Part shown: in pieces, positions 59,352-64,000 of the stretch | Layout: the number at the start of each line of letters is the position of its first letter | Numbering within the stretch: the first letter of the stretch is position 1 | Notes under the pieces: model-generated | Databases searched by the model: none | What the model was told of the DNA's origin: nothing | The model's input: only the letters and a program-made list of their open reading frames with translations | Origin: DAIMFL01 sp964372215 | Lineage (GTDB): Bacteria > Pseudomonadota > Alphaproteobacteria > Dongiales > Dongiaceae | Direction: 5' to 3' | DNA: 64,000 bases | Assembly (NCBI GenBank): GCA_964372215.1 | Contig: CAYJQC010000003.1 | Span: 1-64,000, forward strand | Position numbers and translations under genes: made by a program

Positions 59352-61073
59352 TCAACTCAACGGCCAGACCTCGGACAGGAACTTCCAGTTGATGAAGTAG
59401 TAGAGGACGAACGCCGTGAAGAACACGGTGACCAGGACGATCGTGCCCGGCAGCTTCAGGGTCCCTTCGCTGCCATAGGACGATACCGCACCGCCCGGCG
59501 CCACGATCGGGTTGGCCTTGATGGCCGCCGCGTCGCGCGGCTTGCCGACCAGGATCGAACCCACGACGACCACCACGTACATCAATCCGCCGATGGCAGC
59601 CACCACCGCCGACATTCCGTTCAGCCCCATCATCAGGAAGGCGGTGCCGGGATAGTCGAAGGTGAAGATGGAGTCGCCGAAGGTGATGTCCCAATGCCGG
59701 CGCGCGACACCCAGTGTCCCAGCCCCCATCATGAACAGGCAGATGCCGGCGACGCCGATCCCGAACACATAGGGTTGCCAGCGCGCGACGCCGGGCAGGA
59801 TCAGCTCCTTGCGGAAGATGAGCGGGATCAGCAGATAGGTGACCGCCATGAAGGCGAGGGTGGTGCCTGCGACCACCGTGGCGTGGAAATGGCCCGGTAC
59901 GTACAGGGTGTTGTGCATCAGCAGGTTGATCTGCTCGGTGCCGAGGACGACGCCGGAAATGCCGCCCAGGAACCCGAACATGACAAGGGACATGAACATG
60001 CCGGCGAACGCTGGATTTCCCCAAGGCGCCTGACGCAGCCAGCCGAACACCCCCTTGTTGAAGCCGCGCCGCCGCTGTGCCGCCTCGATCGCGCCGGGAA
60101 GACTCATGCCGTGGATCATGCTGCCGAGCACGGCGAGATAGATGGCATAGCTGGTGTTGAAGATCTTCCACTCGGAGCTGATGCCTGGCTCAGCCAACAG
60201 ATGATGCGCGCTGGCGAGCTGCAGGAACAGGATGTAGAGCAGGAAGGCGGCGCGGCTGACCTTCTCCGACAGCGGCTTGGCGCCCAGCACCAAGGCGCCA
60301 ATGGCGTACCAGACCGCGACATGGGCCGAGACGTTGATCTGCTGCGAGGAATGACCCATGGCCCACCACACAATCTTGTACATCACGGTGTCGATGTGGC
60401 TGATGTAGCCGAGGGACCAGAGAAAGGTCGGGACCAGGATGATGGCGCCCGACGCGAGCGTGAAGACCGCGATGATGGCCGCGGTCAAGGCGCCGAAGGT
60501 GACCAGGGGAATCGAGCCTTCGTAAGTCTTCTCCTCCTTCGCGATCACCAGGGTCCCGAAGAAGACCATGCAGCCCACCAGCGCGCCGACGGCAAAGAGA
60601 ATGAGTCCGAGGTAGAAATGCGGTGCCGCCATCAGGGGCACGTAGGAGGTGAACATGACGCTCGATTCGCCCTGCAGGACGGCAACCGTCGCCATCAGCG
60701 CGCCGACCACCATCAGGATGAATCCGAGCCAGGCAGATCGGGGCGCTGCCAGCCGGCTATTGAGCAGGATGGCCGAGGCGAAATAGAGCACCGCGATCTC
60801 GAAGAAGATGATCCAGAACAGGAGCACCGCCGCGCCGTGCGCGGTCAACAGGGTGTAGAACCATTCCGCCGGCAGGATGTGCACCGCCGGCCAGCGGGTC
60901 AGCGCCACCAACAGGCCGAACAGTCCGCCGACAGCGAGAAAAACCACCGCGGCGATCGCATTCGCCTTGATCAGCAACTCGGCCTTGGCGTAGACACGCA
61001 AGCCGGTGTCGCCGCATATCCGGTATTTCTCCTCTGGCCTTGCCAGAGCGCCTTCCCATGCCCCTGCGGTCAT
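59352..61073 (-). CDS. Heme-copper reductase subunit I, atypical (no cross-link Tyr)
   Basis: This 573-residue protein has about 14 helices and the heme-copper core. His79 (TAHG) and His397 (HFHAT) can ligate the low-spin heme, His395 the high-spin heme. His241, His290 and His291 can ligate CuB (SAHHLLAEPG). Four residues after His241, where oxygen reductases have the cross-linked Tyr (HPxVY), this protein has Gln245 (GHSSQQ); cNOR has Glu there. The HH-L-x-x-x-PG form and short length suggest the B-type family. NO reduction or a modified oxygen chemistry is therefore likely. The ATG at 61073 has AGGGG upstream. Subunit II is 8 bases away. Confidence 0.87.
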   Translation of the reverse strand: MTAGAWEGALARPEEKYRICGDTGLRVYAKAELLIKANAIAAVVFLAVGGLFGLLVALTRWPAVHILPAEWFYTLLTAHGAAVLLFWIIFFEIAVLYFASAILLNSRLAAPRSAWLGFILMVVGALMATVAVLQGESSVMFTSYVPLMAAPHFYLGLILFAVGALVGCMVFFGTLVIAKEEKTYEGSIPLVTFGALTAAIIAVFTLASGAIILVPTFLWSLGYISHIDTVMYKIVWWAMGHSSQQINVSAHVAVWYAIGALVLGAKPLSEKVSRAAFLLYILFLQLASAHHLLAEPGISSEWKIFNTSYAIYLAVLGSMIHGMSLPGAIEAAQRRRGFNKGVFGWLRQAPWGNPAFAGMFMSLVMFGFLGGISGVVLGTEQINLLMHNTLYVPGHFHATVVAGTTLAFMAVTYLLIPLIFRKELILPGVARWQPYVFGIGVAGICLFMMGAGTLGVARRHWDITFGDSIFTFDYPGTAFLMMGLNGMSAVVAAIGGLMYVVVVVGSILVGKPRDAAAIKANPIVAPGGAVSSYGSEGTLKLPGTIVLVTVFFTAFVLYYFINWKFLSEVWPLS

Positions 61074-61081
61074 AATTGCCC

Positions 61082-61627
61082 CTACCTTTGCTCGACGACG
61101 TGGAGTCTGCCGACCATCGTGTGATGGCCGATGCCGCAGAATTCGTTGCACACGATGGAATACTCGCCGACTTCATCGGGCGTGATGGTCAGCACCATCT
61201 CGTAGTTCGGATGAACCTGAAGATTGATGTTGATCGGCTGCAGTGAGAACCCGTGCTGCCAGTCCATGGACGAGAGGTGAAGCCGGTAGCTTTGGTCCTT
61301 CTCGAGCTCCAGCACCGGCCACCACTCCCACAGTCGGGCGATCAGGTAGATATCGCTGCCTGGCACCGGATGCACGACCGGGACGCCGGTGTCGCCTTCC
61401 TCGCCGACCTGGTACTGCTCGACCATGGCTTCGGCGCGTTCCGCGAAGACCAGGGGGTCGATGCGATAGGCCTCGTTCGACAGGTTTTGACGCCCGTATA
61501 TGTGCCAGTAGATCATCGCGGAGAACATCACGACGCCCCACAGGAACGCGATGGTGATCCAGACGATCTCCATGCGGTGCAGTGGTTCGTTCCACCAGAT
61601 GCGTGTCTTGGGAGGATGGATTGCCAT
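61082..61627 (-). CDS. Heme-copper reductase subunit II (CuA)
   Basis: The 181-residue protein has one membrane helix near the N terminus (IVWITIAFLWGVVMFSAMIYWHI) and a periplasmic cupredoxin domain. The dinuclear CuA ligands are all visible: His in SSMDWQHGFS, then CNEFCGIGHHTM giving Cys, Glu carbonyl, Cys, His and Met. Electrons should come from a cytochrome c or cupredoxin. The short length fits B-type enzymes, which have one helix rather than two. Confidence 0.92.
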   Translation of the reverse strand: MAIHPPKTRIWWNEPLHRMEIVWITIAFLWGVVMFSAMIYWHIYGRQNLSNEAYRIDPLVFAERAEAMVEQYQVGEEGDTGVPVVHPVPGSDIYLIARLWEWWPVLELEKDQSYRLHLSSMDWQHGFSLQPININLQVHPNYEMVLTITPDEVGEYSIVCNEFCGIGHHTMVGRLHVVEQR

Positions 61628-61642
61628 GGCGTGACGCCCCTG

Positions 61643-61822
61643 CTACTTCGCGATGGGAATCTGGGTGATCTCCATGATCCCCCAGATCAGGTAGAACACC
61701 GTCGGTATCACGACGCCGAGAAAAAGCAGCAGAAACGGATTGTCGAGCACCCGCTGCATGACAGGCATCCGGCCGCCCGCGGGAGGCTGCGGTTGTTCCG
61801 ATGGTGCGTTCGTCGTCGCCAT
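61643..61822 (-). CDS. Small membrane subunit of the reductase
   Basis: A 59-residue protein read as MATTNAPSEQPQPPAGG, then a helix (PFLLLFLGVVIPTVFYLIWG) and MEITQIPIAK. The start has GGAGGA 5 bases upstream, and the stop lies 15 bases before subunit II. Single-helix small subunits like this are common in ba3- and cNOR-type operons. It has no enzyme motif; a structural role is inferred. Confidence 0.7.
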   Translation of the reverse strand: MATTNAPSEQPQPPAGGRMPVMQRVLDNPFLLLFLGVVIPTVFYLIWGIMEITQIPIAK

Positions 61823-62153
61823 GGGCTTCCTCCGTTCATCTGTCGAGCCGTCACGCGTAGGTGCCGCGGCTCGCCGGACTTCTGCGTTTCAGTTCCCGCG
61901 GTATCGGCAATATGAGACCCGACCTCCGCGGCTCGAGCTTGCTCTACGCTTCCCACTTCCGGCTGAAAGGGCTCGGTTGCAAGATCTTGATGCCGTCGAG
62001 AACTCGATCCGCGCCGAGGCGAGGAGCGCCGCCGTGAACGTCCCCCATCTCGGCGGGCGGGCACCGGGCGTCCGCCGCGCAATGCCACGTTCGGCACGGG
62101 ACAGGGGGCGGCGACATCTGCGAGGTGCGGAGGGTTCCACGACCTGGTCCAAT
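61823..62153. other. Intergenic stretch without a gene
   Basis: 331 bases between the small membrane subunit and the upstream SCO gene. I see no conserved frame. It could hold a second promoter for the subunit II/I genes. No perfect FNR-type box is visible in it. Confidence 0.5.
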
Positions 62154-62798
62154 TCAGTCGTCCGCCGCCAAGAACGCCACCGGCTGGGTGTCGGCGGCCA
62201 TCACGTCCGTGATCGCCCGGGCGATCGCCTCGGCGGTGGTGTCGGGCTTGAAGTAGGTCAGCATCCGGCCATCAGGGCGCAACAGGTAGACATAGGCGCT
62301 GTGATCGATCCAGTAATTCGCGCCGGTGCCGGCCCTTGCGTAGTAGACCCGGAAATCTTCCGTCACCCGACGGATCTGCTCGGCGCTTCCGGTCAGGCCG
62401 ACGAGCCGGTCATGGAATGCGGCGACGTAGCGCGCCAGGACGGCTGGCGTGTCGCGCTCGGGGTCGACGGTGACAAAAATGGGCTGCACGTCGCTCGCCC
62501 GGTCGCCGAGGAGGTCCACCGCCGCAGCGATCGTAGCCAACGCCGTCGGGCAGACGTCCGGGCAGGACGTATAGCCGAACAGCATCAGCACGAACTTGCC
62601 GTGGAACGACTCGCTGGTGACGGACCTACCGGTGTGATCGACAAGCGCGAAACCCCCGCCAGGGGCAGCCGCGTGGACGGTAATGACCGGCGCGTCTTCG
62701 GAGGCCGCCAGGTGTTGCCCGGCGTTGAGCCAAACCCATTCTCCCGCCAGGACTGCCAATACCAGCAGTACGACGAACACGATGCGTCTGGACATCAT
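62154..62798 (-). CDS. SCO1/SenC-family copper chaperone
   Basis: The 214-residue protein has an N-terminal membrane anchor (RIVFVVLLVLAVLAGEWVWLN), the copper motif GYTSCPDVCPTAL, VTVDPERDTP, and the conserved His in WIDHSAYVYLL. This is the canonical SCO layout, unlike the C-terminally anchored SCO in the same operon. It is the first gene behind the FNR-type box. Confidence 0.92.
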   Translation of the reverse strand: MMSRRIVFVVLLVLAVLAGEWVWLNAGQHLAASEDAPVITVHAAAPGGGFALVDHTGRSVTSESFHGKFVLMLFGYTSCPDVCPTALATIAAAVDLLGDRASDVQPIFVTVDPERDTPAVLARYVAAFHDRLVGLTGSAEQIRRVTEDFRVYYARAGTGANYWIDHSAYVYLLRPDGRMLTYFKPDTTAEAIARAITDVMAADTQPVAFLAADD

Positions 62799-62824
62799 CG
62801 CTTTGGGCCCCCACCCACCAGATC

Positions 62825-62830
62825 AATACA
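62825..62830 (-). promoter_or_regulatory. Possible -10 element for the SCO operon
   Basis: The minus strand reads TGTATT here, about 35 bases downstream of the FNR-type box centre and about 27 bases before the SCO start. Spacing is compatible with a class II FNR-dependent promoter. The match to TATAAT is only partial. Confidence 0.4.
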
Positions 62831-62857
62831 TTTGCGCCCAGTCGGCCGGCTCGCTCT

Positions 62858-62871
62858 TTGATCTTGATCAA
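62858..62871. promoter_or_regulatory. FNR/Dnr-type binding site TTGAT-N4-ATCAA
   Basis: TTGATCTTGATCAA is a perfect match to the FNR-family consensus. Its centre is 66 bases upstream of the first SCO start, and it lies 15 bases after the stop of the MBL-fold gene. It is therefore well placed to activate the reductase operon under low oxygen or NO. Confidence 0.75.
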
Positions 62872-62886
62872 CTCCGGCAAAACGAT

Positions 62887-63717
62887 TCAGGTTTGTTGCA
62901 CTGCAGCATCGATGAGACGCAGATCCATCCCGGGCGTGGCCGTCACGGCTCGAACACCGACGGCTTCCATGGCGCGGCACAGGCTGCCCAAGTCAGCGCG
63001 CTTCATGCCGAACGCGTCGCGCCAGCCGGCATGCGGCTCGTACAGGATGCTCGCCGTCACGCCGGCCGACCGCAGCAAGCCTGGCAGGGCCGCTTCATCC
63101 TCGGGCTCGACCGCCACGAGAAGCAGTACGTCGGACGCGCCGCCGCATTGTGCCGCGGCCTCGGCGGCGAGGCATCGTCGATGCAAGCCCTCGCCATAGG
63201 CGACAATCACTCGCTCGCCCAGATCGAGACGGAATCCCAGCATTTCTCCGACCGGGGAACCGGCGAGCCCGGCCAGCGCGATCCGCGCCGCGAGCCCGGG
63301 CCGCGAGGCAAGACGCGCGACGTGGCGCAGAGCGGCGCCGAGCCCAGGCGGCAGGAGGGGCAGATGGCGCCAGCGGAACGCCTCGACGCTGCGTCCGCCG
63401 CCGAGAGCCACACATGCGCCTGCCAGCACCGGCTGGAAGGTCACGCTCCGGCGTCGGGTTTGCCGCTCCAGATGTCGGCAGACGGCGGGCGATGCGATGA
63501 CGGTGGTCACGGGTCCGTCCACCTCATGCTCCAAATAGGTGCGGGCGCCGGCCACGTGCTCCGGGTGGCCGTGGGAGAGCAGGAGGTGCACCGGGTCGCT
63601 GCCGTCCATCGCAACGTCCGCCGGCGGGTCGATCAGGACCGATCCGCCGCCCGGCACGGCGATGCGGAATCCTGACCATCCGAGATAGTGGAGAGTCGCG
63701 CCACCGGCCTGATCCAT
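62887..63717 (-). CDS. MBL-fold metallo-hydrolase
   Basis: The 276-residue protein of the metallo-beta-lactamase fold has the metal motif LLSHGHPEHVAG, an HxHxxH variant with Glu in place of the usual Asp. It starts LHYLGWSGFRIAV, as in UlaG/YycJ-like lipid- or nucleotide-acting members. Later metal ligands are not obvious: the expected second His/Asp block is replaced by EMLGFRLDLGERVIVAYGEG. Function is uncertain. It follows a cut-off gene by 3 bases. Confidence 0.75.
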   Translation of the reverse strand: MDQAGGATLHYLGWSGFRIAVPGGGSVLIDPPADVAMDGSDPVHLLLSHGHPEHVAGARTYLEHEVDGPVTTVIASPAVCRHLERQTRRRSVTFQPVLAGACVALGGGRSVEAFRWRHLPLLPPGLGAALRHVARLASRPGLAARIALAGLAGSPVGEMLGFRLDLGERVIVAYGEGLHRRCLAAEAAAQCGGASDVLLLVAVEPEDEAALPGLLRSAGVTASILYEPHAGWRDAFGMKRADLGSLCRAMEAVGVRAVTATPGMDLRLIDAAVQQT

Positions 63718-63720
63718 GCT

Positions 63721-64000
63721 TCAGTCCCGCTTCGGCCCGGCGCTGGCCGGCACATGCAGATGGGCGCGCCCGAGCGCTCGGAAGTTGCGGGCGAGCCCGC
63801 CGAGAAGCCTGAGAAAGTGCAGACTCCACATCGGCCGCTGCCAGAGCCGCGCGCGCGCGAACGCACGCAGGATCACCCGTCCATAGGCTCGCCGCATCAA
63901 CCGGTAGAGCCGCTTCGTCGGCGTGATCGTCGGCATCAGGAAATGCTGCAGGTCGTAGAGCTGCCGGTCTTGGGTCAGAATGTCCTTGGCGACGGCGCGA
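63721..64000 (-). CDS. C-terminal part of a protein, possibly radical SAM/B12-binding
   Basis: The frame is open to the window edge and reads KDILTQDRQLYDLQHFLMPTITPTKRLYRLMRRAYGRVILRAFARARLW, ending in PASAGPKRD. The YDLQHFLMPT-x-KRLYRL pattern resembles the C-terminal tail of B12-binding radical SAM proteins, but the catalytic domains lie outside the window. The 5' end is missing. Confidence 0.5.
   Translation of the reverse strand, partial: RAVAKDILTQDRQLYDLQHFLMPTITPTKRLYRLMRRAYGRVILRAFARARLWQRPMWSLHFLRLLGGLARNFRALGRAHLHVPASAGPKRD

Noticed and set aside
1..64000. CRISPR array
   Set aside because: No set of regularly spaced direct repeats of 24-40 bases was seen; the repeats found are isolated palindromes.

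Overview
The window is high-GC DNA of an alphaproteobacterium, probably of the Rhodospirillales/Azospirillales kind. The basis is the housekeeping order rplU-rpmA-obgE-proB-proA-nadD-rsfS, a cytochrome-oxidase style operon with ctaB and SCO genes, and a large accessory region for methylated amines. No 16S rRNA gene is present, so the genus is not assigned.

Layout. (1) 1-6.1 kb: repeats, then the minus-strand housekeeping operon rplU, rpmA, obgE, proB, proA, nadD, rsfS, with a clear sigma70-type promoter at 6063-6090. (2) 6.1-7.5 kb: an AT-richer two-gene type II restriction-modification system. (3) 7.6-10.9 kb: two tandem secreted alpha/beta hydrolases. (4) 11.1-16.7 kb: tRNA-Ser(CGA), then an accessory segment with a broken recD2-like helicase, an intact SNF2 helicase coupled to a SWIM zinc-finger protein, and an IS5-family remnant. 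(5) 16.7-33.3 kb: quaternary/tertiary amine genes: a GlxA-type regulator, two MttB-superfamily methyltransferases, a nitrilase-family amidase, MmgE/PrpD, CocE hydrolase, an OpuC/Osm-type ABC importer, a LysR regulator and a dimethylglycine-dehydrogenase-like flavoprotein, interrupted by an IS3 graveyard. (6) 33.4-51.5 kb: an IS21 remnant, two paralogous substrate-binding proteins, a FadR-type regulator, LivHM and LivFG, a trimethylamine-dehydrogenase-like flavoprotein, a membrane Fe-S protein fused to ETF-beta, ETF-alpha, a GcvT-like methyltransferase and an EamA exporter. (7) 51.6-54.2 kb: ftrA, ftrB and ftrD of a ferrous-iron system, without the ftrC permease. (8) 55.0-62.9 kb: a minus-strand respiratory operon behind a perfect FNR-type box: SCO, a small membrane protein, CuA subunit II, heme-copper subunit I, ctaB, a second SCO, a cytochrome b/ferredoxin/MvhD fusion, a small membrane-anchored protein and bacteriohemerythrin. 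(9) 62.9-64.0 kb: an MBL-fold protein and a cut-off gene.

How the genes fit together. Regions 5 and 6 look like uptake and stepwise oxidative demethylation of N-methylated compounds. ABC importers bring substrate in. The flavoprotein dehydrogenase passes electrons to ETF. The fused membrane Fe-S/ETF-beta protein would send them to quinone, and GcvT-like enzymes would move C1 units to tetrahydrofolate. The most unusual part is region 8. Subunit I of the heme-copper enzyme keeps all heme and CuB histidines but has Gln where the cross-linked Tyr of oxygen reductases sits. Together with the FNR-type site, this points to an NO reductase-like or otherwise atypical terminal reductase with its own novel-looking electron-input protein.
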